From: Panacagrimonas sp.
GTDB taxonomy: Bacteria > Pseudomonadota > Gammaproteobacteria > Nevskiales > Nevskiaceae
Assembly: GCF_020697055.1 (NCBI RefSeq)
Contig: NZ_JAJFBP010000028.1
Coordinates: forward strand, 1 to 64,000
Direction: 5' to 3'
Length of the DNA: 64,000 bases
In this document: positions 54,582 to 62,969 of the stretch, piece after piece
Layout of the letters: every line of letters begins with the position of its first letter
Numbering within the stretch: position 1 is the first letter of the stretch
Made by a program: the position numbers and the translations under genes
Notes under the pieces: generated by a model
What the model was told of the DNA's origin: nothing
Database searches by the model: none
The model's input: only the letters and a program-made list of their open reading frames with translations

Positions 54582-55673
54582 TCAGGGCGTTGGAAGGTCG
54601 AAGCCGAACACGCTGCCGCCGCCTTCCCGGGCCTCGTACCATAGGTAGCCGCCCATCTGCGTGACGTCGTGCTTGGCGATCGCCAGTCCCAGCCCCGAGG
54701 AATACTCGCTGCGTTCGGAGGCCTTGGCCACGCTCAGGAAACGCGTGAACAGCCGGTCGCGCGCGTTCTCGGGAACGCCCGGTCCGCGGTCCATCACGCG
54801 GCACTGTGCAAAGCCCGTGGGCATGCGGCTGACCACGACCTCGATCGCACTGCCCGCCGGTGAGTACTGGATCGCGTTGGCGAGCAGGTTGACCAGCACG
54901 TTGCGCGTCACCTCGGGATCGACCATCGCCTCGGCCGGGATGCCGTCGACCTCGATGCGGACCCCGCGCGCTTCGGCGGCGGTGCGCTGGCCGCGGGCGG
55001 CGTTGCGCGCCAATTCCAGCAGATCGGTGCGCCGCGCGGAGAACTGGCGCAGACGCTCGCCCTCGGCACCGTGCGCGAGGAATCGCTGGATGAAATCCAG
55101 CGCCGAGCGCGTGTTCTCCACGATCTCGGCGGTGAGCTCGGCCTGGCGCTCGGGCTTCTGCGAAGGCCGCTTGAGGAACTCCGCGGCGAACAGGATGCAG
55201 GTCAGCGGATTCTTCAGATCGTGCGCGACGACGCGCGTGATCTCCTCGCGATCCTTGAGCATCTGGCCGAGGCGATCGCGCGAGAGCTTGAGGTCGGCAT
55301 GCGTGCGGACGCGCGCCAGCAGCTCCTCGAGCAGGAACGGCTTGGTGACGTAGTCGCGCGCGCCCGAGGCGAATCCGCGCTCGATCGCCTTTCGTTCGGA
55401 CGAGCCGGTCAGAAAGATCACCGGGATGTCGGCCAGGCCCGGCATGCGATGCAGCCGCTCGCAGGTCTCGAAACCGTCCATGTCCGGCATGCGCACGTCG
55501 AGCAGCACCAGGTCGGGCGGAATCTGCGCCGCGCGCTGCAGCGCTTCCGCGCCGCTGCCCGCGAGCACGGTTTCATACCCGGCGTCCTGCAGGAGCACGC
55601 TGAGCGCTTCGGCGCCCGACGGCTCGTCATCCACGACCAGCACGACCGCCTTGCTGGAGGTCATCTTCGGCAT
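54582..55673 (-). CDS. Receiver-histidine kinase fusion
   Basis: The 363-residue protein places a receiver first (VVDDEP, phospho-Asp in LLDVRMPDMDGF near 57, KP switch). A HisKA-type helix follows with VAHDLKNPLTCI (His near 151) and an ATPase domain (LVNLLANAIQYSPAGS, DRGPGVP, GLGLAIAK). No membrane segment is seen. Such N-terminal receivers let another kinase control this one. The start could also be the GTG at 55694. It is separated from the NtrC-type regulator only by the DUF1328 gene, so it is a plausible partner. Confidence 0.92.
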   Translation of the reverse strand: MPKMTSSKAVVLVVDDEPSGAEALSVLLQDAGYETVLAGSGAEALQRAAQIPPDLVLLDVRMPDMDGFETCERLHRMPGLADIPVIFLTGSSERKAIERGFASGARDYVTKPFLLEELLARVRTHADLKLSRDRLGQMLKDREEITRVVAHDLKNPLTCILFAAEFLKRPSQKPERQAELTAEIVENTRSALDFIQRFLAHGAEGERLRQFSARRTDLLELARNAARGQRTAAEARGVRIEVDGIPAEAMVDPEVTRNVLVNLLANAIQYSPAGSAIEVVVSRMPTGFAQCRVMDRGPGVPENARDRLFTRFLSVAKASERSEYSSGLGLAIAKHDVTQMGGYLWYEAREGGGSVFGFDLPTP

Positions 55674-55907
55674 TCGGTTCCATCTCTCCCGCACGTCCGC
55701 GCGCTCGTCGTCGGCATGACCACGATCGGCGCGAAGGCTGTGCTGCTGTGCCGCGGGATTCTGTCACGCCGCGGGCGGCACCGACAGTTGACGGGACCTT
55801 CCGGACTTGCCGCGCGCGCGTTCCACCGCTAGCGCATTGCACGTACGACGCCGCCACTCGTTGCGCAATGCGGGGACGTCCGCGCGGTGCCACGCAACAA
55901 CGGCGCG

Positions 55908-55921
55908 GGCACGCGCCGTGC
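55908..55921 (+). promoter_or_regulatory. Candidate sigma-54 promoter (entericidin-like operon)
   Basis: GGCACGCGCCGTGC has a perfect GGCACG, the exact spacing and GTGC for TTGC. It is 37 bases before the ATG. The remainder of the gap 55674-55958 shows no other feature. Confidence 0.5.
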
Positions 55922-55958
55922 GCCTCCCCGGTCCCGAAACACATTTGCAGGAGAGGTC

Positions 55959-56135
55959 ATGAAGACTTGGCTGACACGTGCGATCGCGGCGATGTCGCTG
56001 CTGGGTGCCACGTTGCTGGTGGGCTGCAACACGGTGGAAGGCGCCGGCAAGGATGTCGAACGCGCGGGCGAGAAGATCCAGTCCGCGAACTGCACCAGCG
56101 CAGACCAGGCGAACGATCCCGACTGCAACAAGTGA
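55959..56135 (+). CDS. Entericidin A/B family small lipoprotein
   Basis: The 58-residue lipoprotein has a signal ending in LLVGC followed by NTVEGAGKDVERAGEKIQ, the entericidin signature. Two further cysteines lie in the short tail. In enterobacteria the entericidin pair forms a stationary-phase toxin/antidote lipoprotein system; single-gene versions are common and often stress-induced. AGGAG lies five bases before the ATG. The stop overlaps the next start as GTGA. Confidence 0.9.
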   Translation: MKTWLTRAIAAMSLLGATLLVGCNTVEGAGKDVERAGEKIQSANCTSADQANDPDCNK

Positions 56136-56710
56136 ACGCGGCCGTTGGCGGCACCCCCGCGGTTCCGCGACGCATTCCGCTGCACCTGGGTACCGACCCG
56201 GGTGCGCGGATCTCGCTGCGGTCGTTGCGCCGGACGCTCGGCACCGCGTCCGACGGCGTCATCGATGCGACCGCGCCGGCCGTCGCGGAGCCGGCCGGTG
56301 CAGAGGCCGGAACGGTTTATCTGGACGACGCCGGCTCCGGGCCGGGCCAGAACGTGCTCACCGCCGAGTCGCTGCGCGGCGATCGCGTGCTGAACCGCGC
56401 TGGCGAGCGGCTCGGCAACATCCGCGATGTCCTGCTCGACCTGCGCAGCGGCCGCATCGCGTACGCGGCACTGTCGTGCGATGGCGCGGCGGCGTTCGAC
56501 GATCGCCTGCGCCCGGTGCCCTGGTCGGCCCTCACGCGGGATGCGGAGCACGCCTGTTTCGTGCTCGACATGACGCGAGATGCGTGGCTCACCGCGCCGG
56601 CATTCGAGCCGCATCACGAGTCGGACTTGGGCGACCTGTTCTTCGCGCGCACCGTGCACGCGTACTACGGCCGGCAAGCCGATTGGGAATCGATGCAGAA
56701 CAGCGGTTGA
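56132..56710 (+). CDS. PRC-barrel domain protein
   Basis: The 192-residue protein has an N-terminal region of unknown type and a PRC-barrel-like domain at about residues 78-160 (RGDRVLNRAGERLGNIRDVLLDLRSGRIAYAAL, RPVPWSAL). PRC-barrel domains bind RNA, photosynthetic or stress complexes; the role here is unknown. The GTG start overlaps the entericidin stop, so the two are coupled. No signal peptide is present, which is odd for a gene coupled to a lipoprotein. Confidence 0.8.
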   Translation: MNAAVGGTPAVPRRIPLHLGTDPGARISLRSLRRTLGTASDGVIDATAPAVAEPAGAEAGTVYLDDAGSGPGQNVLTAESLRGDRVLNRAGERLGNIRDVLLDLRSGRIAYAALSCDGAAAFDDRLRPVPWSALTRDAEHACFVLDMTRDAWLTAPAFEPHHESDLGDLFFARTVHAYYGRQADWESMQNSG

Positions 56711-56714
56711 GGGC

Positions 56715-57176
56715 TCAGGGCGGGTGACGTGCGAGCAGGCGCTCGAGCGGCCCGCCGATCACCAGCATCACCAGCGCCAGCAGCAGCGCGATCGCCACGA
56801 TCGGCCACGCCGCCAGGCCGCAGACCACGCCGAGCGCCGCGGTGAGCCAGACCAGCGCGGCGGTGGTCAGCCCGTGCACGCGGTCTTCGCGCGTGTGCAG
56901 GATCACGCCGCCGCCGAGGAAGCCGATCCCCGCCATCAGGCCCTGGATCGCGCGTCCCACCGTCTCGTGGCTTTCGTCTCCGAGCGCGAGGTCGTAACGC
57001 ACGGCCGCGACGGTGAGCGCGCACGACGCGATCGATACGACGGTCAGCGTCCGCAGGCCCAGCGGCTTGCCGTGCAGCTCCCGATCCAGACCGATGATGG
57101 CGCCGACGGCGGTGGCGGCGCCGAGCCGGCGCAGTGCGTCGAGCCAGCCGCCCTCCAGAAGAGCCGCTTCCACCAC
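56715..57176 (-). CDS. MgtC/SapB-type membrane protein
   Basis: The 153-residue protein has the MgtC membrane domain: GAIIGLDRELHGKPLGLRTL with conserved Arg/Glu, GIGFLGGGVILH and VHGLTTAALVWLTAALGVVCG. It has about four membrane helices and lacks the C-terminal ACT-like domain of full MgtC. MgtC-like proteins act on F-ATPase or membrane potential under low Mg or acid. It is the last of three closely spaced minus-strand genes (57917, 57506, 57176). Confidence 0.9.
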   Translation of the reverse strand: MVEAALLEGGWLDALRRLGAATAVGAIIGLDRELHGKPLGLRTLTVVSIASCALTVAAVRYDLALGDESHETVGRAIQGLMAGIGFLGGGVILHTREDRVHGLTTAALVWLTAALGVVCGLAAWPIVAIALLLALVMLVIGGPLERLLARHPP

Positions 57177-57206
57177 CGTGTCACGCGCCGGTTGGTCCGC
57201 GGCGGA

Positions 57207-57506
57207 TCAGCCGGCGGGCACGCCCGCGGCGGCGGGCGTACCCATCGCCAGCGACGGCGGCGGTGCGTCGTTCGCGGTTTGCTCGTTGGCCGACTGGTTT
57301 CCGAGGAAGCGCGCGATCGCCAGCAAGCAGGACAACTCCTGCTGCCCCAGCGTGCCGTGCACGTCGATCGCCTTGCCGCGACCCCACAGGCGGACCGAGG
57401 CATCGAATCCGGACAAGCCGTGTGTGGCCAGGATGGTCTGGACCTGGTCCAGGTCCTGGTCGCTCAGGAACGTGGTCGTCATCGCGTGCTTGATATCGCT
57501 GTTCAT
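57207..57506 (-). CDS. Small protein of unknown function
   Basis: The 99-residue product has a compact mixed alpha/beta-looking core (LSDQDLDQVQTILATHGLS, SVRLWGRGKAIDVHGTLGQQELSCLLAIARFLG) and a disordered Pro/Ala tail. I recognise no family. It lies 30 bases before mgtC and 51 bases after the gene at 57558 on the same strand, which supports a shared transcript. Confidence 0.55.
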   Translation of the reverse strand: MNSDIKHAMTTTFLSDQDLDQVQTILATHGLSGFDASVRLWGRGKAIDVHGTLGQQELSCLLAIARFLGNQSANEQTANDAPPPSLAMGTPAAAGVPAG

Positions 57507-57557
57507 GGGGTGGGTCCGGAGAGCGGTGGTCGAAGGAGTGGAAGAAGAAAGAAGTCG

Positions 57558-57917
57558 TCAGGGGGCGGCGCGTTCGTCGACGCGCGTGAGCCAGTACGCC
57601 CCGCCGAGCAGGCCCAGGATCATCGCGGCGCGCATCGGGTAGTGGCGCACGAAACCCAGCGCGCCGATCAGCGCGGGCTGGACCTGCTCCCAGGCCGTGT
57701 CGATGCGAACGTCGCCGACCGCGCGGTGCGTGCGATCGATCCGGTCCTTGGCCTTGGCGTAGAGCGCGTCCGCGGCGTCGTGCGCGCGATCGGCGGCGAA
57801 CTGCACGAGCGCGCTGCCCGGCGCGGGGTGCGCGGCACGATCCGACGCCTGTCGGGTTCCGTTGCCGTTGTGCTCGGCGGCCGAGCGCGGCTTGCGCGAA
57901 TTCGGTCCGGTCTTCAT
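57558..57917 (-). CDS. Small membrane-tail protein, unknown function
   Basis: The 119-residue product has a polar N-terminus, a helix with AADRAHDAADALYAKAKDRIDRT and a C-terminal membrane segment (MRAAMILGLLGGAYWL). The layout is like YqjD/ElaB-type tail-anchored proteins but without their sequence motif. GGAG lies eight bases before the ATG at 57917. A very good sigma-54-like element lies 137 bases upstream at 58054-58067, leaving a rather long leader. Confidence 0.55.
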   Translation of the reverse strand: MKTGPNSRKPRSAAEHNGNGTRQASDRAAHPAPGSALVQFAADRAHDAADALYAKAKDRIDRTHRAVGDVRIDTAWEQVQPALIGALGFVRHYPMRAAMILGLLGGAYWLTRVDERAAP

Positions 57918-58053
57918 GTCGGAGTCTCCAGCCATGCGACGTATGCGTCCTGTCGATTGGGATTGCGGGGCCGAACGGAACGTCTTCGCGGTTTCCATGC
58001 CATCGAGGCCCCTGGAAATCCGACCGTGCCGTCCGTGTCGGGCGGCGGGGTTC

Positions 58054-58067
58054 GCAGGCAACGTGCC
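58054..58067 (-). promoter_or_regulatory. Candidate sigma-54 promoter (57917 gene)
   Basis: On the minus strand it reads GGCACGTTGCCTGC: a perfect GGCACG, correct spacing and CTGC. It is back-to-back with the plus-strand candidate at 58099-58112. Confidence 0.4.
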
Positions 58068-58098
58068 CGCCGCGAATTACCCGTCCACTCAGCGCATT

Positions 58099-58112
58099 GG
58101 CACGACCGCTGC
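58099..58112 (+). promoter_or_regulatory. Strong candidate sigma-54 promoter (58209 operon)
   Basis: GGCACGACCGCTGC preceded by T gives TGGCACG with CTGC at the correct distance, one mismatch from the consensus. It lies upstream of the SemiSWEET and metallopeptidase genes. Confidence 0.5.
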
Positions 58113-58146
58113 GAGCCACGCGCGGCCCTTCCCTGGAGTCGTGCCG

Positions 58147-58215
58147 ATGGTCCTCGAAGCTGCGTTCGGCGTGCGTGTCGCACTGCCGTGCCCGATCGGT
58201 CGCGCGTCGTGCTGA
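58147..58215 (+). CDS. Possible 22-codon leader peptide
   Basis: An ATG with GGAG eight bases upstream opens MVLEAAFGVRVALPCPIGRASC, whose stop at 58213-58215 overlaps the start region of the next gene. It lies just after the sigma-54 candidate. It may be a coupling leader or chance. Confidence 0.25.
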   Translation: MVLEAAFGVRVALPCPIGRASC

Positions 58216-58484
58216 CCCAGGCGGTCGGCTGGGCGGCGGCCACGGTGTTGTTGTTGACGATGGCGCGGCAGGTGTGGTCGCAATGGCAGAGCGGGGCGGT
58301 GGGCGGGGTTTCGCGCTGGCTGTTCGTCGGCCAGGTCGTCGCCTCGATCGGCTTCACCGCCTACAGCGTGCTGGTCGGCGACGCGGTGTTCGTGTTCACC
58401 AACACGCTGCTGACGATCAACGCGATCGCGGGACTGTGCATCGATCGGCGCAATCGGCGGCTGCAGTCCGGAGCGCCCGCATGA
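58209..58484 (+). CDS. SemiSWEET-like PQ-loop membrane protein
   Basis: The 91-residue protein has three membrane segments (AVGWAAATVLLLTMARQVWSQW, WLFVGQVVASIGFTAYSVLVG, VFVFTNTLLTINAIAGLCI). The pattern is that of bacterial SemiSWEET/PQ-loop proteins, which dimerise into small-solute transporters, often for sugars. The proline of the PQ motif is not conserved (RQVWSQW), so the substrate is uncertain. The GTG at 58209 has no clear ribosome site; translation may depend on the small frame before it. The stop overlaps the next ATG. Confidence 0.7.
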   Translation: MLTQAVGWAAATVLLLTMARQVWSQWQSGAVGGVSRWLFVGQVVASIGFTAYSVLVGDAVFVFTNTLLTINAIAGLCIDRRNRRLQSGAPA

Positions 58485-59566
58485 AGCGCTTCCACTGCGA
58501 TCGCTGCGGCATGCTGCTGACGCTCGAGAACGACCTGTGCACCCGCTGCGGACTGCGCCTGTCGTTGCTGCCCGAGGCGATGCGCATGGTCGCCTGGGAT
58601 CAGGCGGCGGGCGATCAGCCGCGCCTCGGCGATCGGACTTGGCGACCCTGTCGCAACGCGACCGAACACGCGGTGTGCAATTGGGCGATCGCCGACGATG
58701 ATCCCGGCGACTACTGCCTCTCGTGCCGGCTGACGCGCGTGATCCCGGACCTGGGCGTCGAGGAGAACCTGGTGCGATGGCGGCGCCTGGAGGCCGCCAA
58801 GCGGCGACTGTTGATCGGGCTGGTCGGACTGGGCCTGCTCACGCGCGGCGACATGACCGCGAGCGATCCGCCGATGAGCTTCCAGTTCCTTGCCGATGTG
58901 CCCGGCGAAAGCGGCGGCGTGCTCACGGGCCACGCGGACGGTCTGATCACGATCAACATCGCCGAGGCCGACGACGCCGAGCGCGAGCGCCGCCGCGTGC
59001 AGCTGGGTGAGCCGTATCGCACGATCGTCGGGCACCTGCGCCACGAGTGCGGGCATCACTACTGGGAGCGGCTGATCCGCCCCTCGTCGCGGCGCCTGGC
59101 GCGATTTCGCGAGCGCTTCGGCGACGAGCGCGCCGACTACGGCGAGGCGCTGAAGGCGCACTACGCGAACGGTCCGGTACCGGCTTGGTCGACGCATTAC
59201 GTGAGCGCCTACGCAGCCTCGCATCCCTGGGAGGACTGGGCCGAGACCTGGGCGCACTACCTCCACATGATCGACAGCCTGGAGACCGCCTTCGAGAGCG
59301 GTCTGTGGATCCAGCCGCGTCACGGCGCGGATCCGGCGTTCGCGCCCAGGCCACCGCTGAGCGCCAATCGCATGGGGCCATTCCGCCGGATGATCGTGCG
59401 CTGGATGTCGCTCACCTACGTGCTCAACGACTTCAATCGCGGTCTGGGATTGCAGGACGCCTATCCGTTCGTGCTCTCCGACGCAGTGCTGGCCAAGCTC
59501 GAATTCGTGCACGAAACCGTGGGCGCGAAGCGTCGGCGCGGCCGCAGTGCGATGCGGGCACCGTAA
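58481..59566 (+). CDS. Zinc-binding metallopeptidase (COG4307 type)
   Basis: The 361-residue protein opens with a zinc ribbon (FHCDRCGM and LCTRCGLRL, residues 4-26). A second Cys cluster follows (CRNATEHAVCNWAI and CLSCRL) and a catalytic HExxH-type motif in HLRHECGHHYWERL near residue 190. Downstream Glu/Asp residues lie in DWAETWAHYLH. The arrangement matches putative zinc peptidases of COG4307, whose substrates are unknown. No signal peptide is present. ATGA overlap with the SemiSWEET gene indicates coupling. Confidence 0.82.
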   Translation: MKRFHCDRCGMLLTLENDLCTRCGLRLSLLPEAMRMVAWDQAAGDQPRLGDRTWRPCRNATEHAVCNWAIADDDPGDYCLSCRLTRVIPDLGVEENLVRWRRLEAAKRRLLIGLVGLGLLTRGDMTASDPPMSFQFLADVPGESGGVLTGHADGLITINIAEADDAERERRRVQLGEPYRTIVGHLRHECGHHYWERLIRPSSRRLARFRERFGDERADYGEALKAHYANGPVPAWSTHYVSAYAASHPWEDWAETWAHYLHMIDSLETAFESGLWIQPRHGADPAFAPRPPLSANRMGPFRRMIVRWMSLTYVLNDFNRGLGLQDAYPFVLSDAVLAKLEFVHETVGAKRRRGRSAMRAP

Positions 59567-59570
59567 TTGC
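59557..59570 (+). promoter_or_regulatory. Candidate sigma-54 promoter (otsB)
   Basis: GGCACCGTAATTGC followed by T matches GGCAC and TTGCT at exact spacing. It overlaps the end of the metallopeptidase gene. Transcription would start about two bases before the otsB ATG, giving a nearly leaderless mRNA, unless otsB starts further in. Confidence 0.4.
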
Positions 59571-59583
59571 TGCAGTGCGGTTC

Positions 59584-60399
59584 ATGTCGCCCGAGGAATT
59601 GCTGCGCACGACGGTCGCCCCGGTGGTGACCGCCGACAACGACCGGGAGCTTGCGGTCCCGCCCCTGCTGACGCGCGACCAGGCACTGCTGCTGGACGTC
59701 GACGGGTGCCTGCTCGATCTGGCGCCCACACCCAACGAGGTGTCGGTGCCGACGTTTCTTCCCGGCCTGCTCACCGAACTGGGCGAACAGCTCGACCAGG
59801 CGCTGGCCGTGATCAGCGGGCGCAGTCTGGAAGTCGTCGACGTTCTGCTCGCGCCGTGGCGCGCCAGCGGCGCGGGTGTACACGGCGCCGAACTGCGTCT
59901 GCCCGGAACCGATCGCATCCAGCTCGCGCCGCGCCGTGCGTCGGCCATCGTGGCGCGACTGCGCGCGCGGTTCGTCGATGTCCCGGACGTGATCGTCGAG
60001 GACAAGGGCGCGGCGGTCGCGGTGCACTTTGCGCGCTGTCCGCAACGCGAGGCCGAATGCGAAGCCGCGCTGCTCGAGGCGATGCGCACGGTCCCCGGGA
60101 TGCGGATGCAGAAGGGTCATCACGTGCGCGAGGCGCTTCCGGCGGATTCGAACAAGGGCACCGCGCTGGGCGTGCTGATGCAGCACGCGCCGTTCGCCGG
60201 CCGCTCGCCGGTGTTCGCGGGTGACGATCGCACCGACGAGGCGGCGTTCGCCGAGGTCAATGCGCGCGACGGCATCAGCATCAAGGTCGGAAGCGGGCCG
60301 ACGCAGGCGCACTACCGACTGGGTACACCGGGCCAGGTGCTGCAATGGCTGCAGGCGAGCCTGCAGTCGATGCGCGGCGACCCCGAGGAGGAGCAATGA
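59584..60399 (+). CDS. otsB: Trehalose-6-phosphate phosphatase
   Basis: The 271-residue HAD-family enzyme has motif I LLLDVDGCLLD (near residue 36), AVISGRSLEVVD, GVHGAELRL, HHVREALPADSNKGTAL and FAGDDRTDEAAF with the final Asp pair. It removes phosphate from trehalose-6-phosphate, the second step of trehalose synthesis. The gene is intact, but its partner otsA, which overlaps it by ATGA, is broken, so its substrate may no longer be made by this pathway. A GTG at 59623 is an alternative start. Confidence 0.93.
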   Translation: MSPEELLRTTVAPVVTADNDRELAVPPLLTRDQALLLDVDGCLLDLAPTPNEVSVPTFLPGLLTELGEQLDQALAVISGRSLEVVDVLLAPWRASGAGVHGAELRLPGTDRIQLAPRRASAIVARLRARFVDVPDVIVEDKGAAVAVHFARCPQREAECEAALLEAMRTVPGMRMQKGHHVREALPADSNKGTALGVLMQHAPFAGRSPVFAGDDRTDEAAFAEVNARDGISIKVGSGPTQAHYRLGTPGQVLQWLQASLQSMRGDPEEEQ

Positions 60400-61812
60400 G
60401 CGCGCGTCCGGCCGGTGGCCGCCTGATCTGCGTCTCCAATCGCGTGGGCACCGTGCGCGGCGCGCCGCTGGCCGGAGGGCTGGCGGTGGCGCTGAGCAAC
60501 GCGCTGCGCGCCAACCAGGGGTTGTGGTTCGGCTGGAGCGGCAAGACCGCGGCCGAGGCCGGACCCGTGGCGATGGACGAGGCCCACGGCATCAGGGTCG
60601 CCACGCTCGATCTGCCCAAGTCGGATTTCGATGCGTACTACGCGGGCTACTCCAACAACGTGCTGTGGCCGTTGTTCCATTTCCGTCTCGACCTGGTCCG
60701 CTACGAGCGGGCGCAGTACGAGGCCTATCGGCGCATCAACGCGCTGATCGCGCGCCGCGTCGCGGAGCTGGCGCGGCCCGAGGACCGCATCTGGGTCCAC
60801 GACTACCACCTGATCCCGCTCGCCGAGGAACTGCGTGCGCTGGGTCTGAAGAACCGCATCGGCTTCTTCCTGCACATCCCGATGCCGCCGCGCGAGCTCC
60901 TGGTGGCGATGCCCGGCAACCGCGAGCTGATGGGCAGCCTGATGTACTACGACCTGGTCGGACTGCAGACGCATGCGGATCGCTATCGTCTGCATCACTA
61001 CGCCAAGCGCGAGCTCGAGTGCGCCGTCAACGAGGAAGGCCTGTCGGCCTTCGGCCGGCGCGTGCGCACCGGCGCGTTTCCGGTCGGCATCGATGTCGAG
61101 GAATTCGAGTCCTTCGCCAACTCACCGAAGGCCTGCCAGGAGACGCGTCGCATGCGTCTCCTGCTCGATGGGCGCACGCAGATCATCGGCGTCGACCGGC
61201 TCGATTACAGCAAGGGCCTGCTGCGTCGCGCCGCCGGCTACGAGCGGTTGCTGGAGAAGTATCCGCGCGTGCAGCGCAACGTCGACTTCCTGCAGGTGAC
61301 GCCGATCAGTCGCGGCGAAGTGCAGGCTGCGCTATCTGAACAAGCCGCTGCCGCAGCGCACGCTGGCGGCGATGTATCGCGCCAGCCGCATCGGGCTGGT
61401 CACGCCGATCCGCGACGGCATGAACCTCGTGGCCAAGGAGTACGTCGCTGCACAGGATCCGGAGGATCCGGGCGTGCTGATCCTGTCGTCGTTCGCCGGA
61501 GCCGCGGAACAGCTACGCGATGCGCTGCTGGTCAATCCATACGACGGCGACGAGGTGGCCGATGCGATGGAGCGCGCGCGAACGATGGAACTCGGCGAAC
61601 GGATCGAACGCCATCGCGCGCTGATCGCGGTTCTGCGACGCGACAGCTCGGACCATTGGCAGGCGTCCTATCTGCGCCAGCTCGACGGCGGATCGACCAC
61701 GCCTGCGGCCAGGAACGATGGCGGTCGATCGCCATCCAGACGACCGGGCGGAGCGCGCGAGAAGTCGCAAACGGTGCGTAGCGCATCGCACGTCTCGATG
61801 GACGCCCGTTAG
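60396..61812 (+). pseudogene. otsA: Trehalose-6-phosphate synthase, broken by deletion and frameshift
   Basis: The first frame (60396 to about 61326) encodes a normal OtsA N-terminus: ICVSNRVG, WFGWSGK, WPLFHFR, VHDYHLIPLA, FFLHIPMPP and the substrate loop IGVDRLDYSKGL up to VDFLQVTPISRGEVQ. OtsA then normally has about 27 residues leading to a LYYLN-type strand. Here RYLNKPLPQRTLA follows at once in another frame (from 61327), continuing IGLVTPIRDGMNLVAKEYVAAQD to the normal C-terminus at 61812. A deletion of roughly 80 bases that is not a multiple of three explains both. The first frame runs on as nonsense to 61781, so no active enzyme is expected. Confidence 0.88.
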
Positions 61813-61824
61813 CGGCCGCAACCG

Positions 61825-62907
61825 TCACCTGCCGTTGCGATGTTCCGCGCGCCGCGCTTCGGCGCGCAGGAACGCCAGAGCGCGGCGCTCCACCGCGCGC
61901 GGGCGCATCGTCGTGCCGCAGGTGAAGCGCCTATGCAGGCGCCCTTCCAGCCAGCCTTCGAACACCAGCGGATCGATGTAGGACTTGCGGCACACCGCCG
62001 GGGTGTTGCGCAGCTCGCCGGCCACCTCGCGGATGACGTCGTTGATGCAGGCCTTCGCCGCGCGCTCGCTCGGCGGGTCCGGCAGCGCCAGGCAGGCCAG
62101 CCGCGCGATGGCGCCCATCGTCGCGCCCCAGGTGCGGAAATCCTTGGCGGTGAAGTCGCGGCCCGTCACTTCGCGCAGGTAGTCGTTGACCATGCCCGAA
62201 TCCACCGGGCGGCGTGTGCCGTCGGGTTCGAGGAACTGGAACAGGCGCTGGCCGGGCAGGTCGTGACAGCGCCGCACGATCCGCGCGAGGCGCCGGTCGT
62301 CCACGACCAGGTCGTGCTCGGCGCCGCCCTTGCCGCGAAAACTCAGCCGCAGGCGGCCGCCGCGAAAATCGGCGTGACGATCGCGCAGCGTGGTCAGGCC
62401 GTAGCTGCGGTTGTCGCGCTCGTAGGCGTTGTTGCCGATGCGCAGCCGCGTGGCGTCGAGCAGCGCCACGATCAGCGCGAGCACCTTGTCCCGATGCAGG
62501 CCGCGGGTGGCCAGATCGCGCCGCACGCGCCGGCGGATCGCGGGCAGCGCGTCGCCGAATGCCAGCAGGCGGTCGAACTTGTGCGTGTCGCGCGTGACGC
62601 GCCAGTCGGGGTGATAGCGATATTGCTTGCGGCCGCGCGCGTCGCGGCCCGTGGCCTGCAGATGGCCGCGCGGATCGGTGCAGATCCACACGTTCTCGTA
62701 GGCCGGAGGGATCGCCAGCTGCGCGATGCGCCGCAAGGTCGAGGCATCCCGCACGGGACGCCCGCGCGGCGAGCGGTAGCAGAACGCGCCGGGCACACCC
62801 AGGCGCACGATGCCGGGTGCGTCGTCGCCGACGTGGCGCAGCCCCGCCACGCGCGCCGCGCGGCGTGCGTGCTGTGCGGGACGGGACGCGCGCCGGCGGG
62901 TGCTCAT
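61825..62907 (-). CDS. DNA topoisomerase IB (poxvirus-like)
   Basis: The 360-residue protein is a bacterial type IB topoisomerase, which relaxes DNA of both signs through a 3'-phosphotyrosine. The N-terminal domain has PPAYENVWICTDPRGHLQATGRDARGRKQYRYHP. Catalytic residues appear as Arg in RLRIGN, Lys in FRGKGG, Arg in KDFRTWGA and Tyr near 310 in KSYIDP. Only some bacteria carry this enzyme. Its start may be 62907 or the in-frame ATG at 62925. It diverges from the host-attachment-like gene. Confidence 0.93.
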   Translation of the reverse strand: MSTRRRASRPAQHARRAARVAGLRHVGDDAPGIVRLGVPGAFCYRSPRGRPVRDASTLRRIAQLAIPPAYENVWICTDPRGHLQATGRDARGRKQYRYHPDWRVTRDTHKFDRLLAFGDALPAIRRRVRRDLATRGLHRDKVLALIVALLDATRLRIGNNAYERDNRSYGLTTLRDRHADFRGGRLRLSFRGKGGAEHDLVVDDRRLARIVRRCHDLPGQRLFQFLEPDGTRRPVDSGMVNDYLREVTGRDFTAKDFRTWGATMGAIARLACLALPDPPSERAAKACINDVIREVAGELRNTPAVCRKSYIDPLVFEGWLEGRLHRRFTCGTTMRPRAVERRALAFLRAEARRAEHRNGR

Positions 62908-62914
62908 CGCCACA

Positions 62915-62928
62915 GGCACAGCCATTGC
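62915..62928 (+). promoter_or_regulatory. Strong candidate sigma-54 promoter (62970 gene)
   Basis: GGCACAGCCATTGC matches GGCAC and TTGC exactly with correct spacing, 42 bases before the ATG. Confidence 0.55.
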
Positions 62929-62969
62929 GCCGTTCGACGCACGTTCCGACCTTTTCCGGAGGCTGCTCC

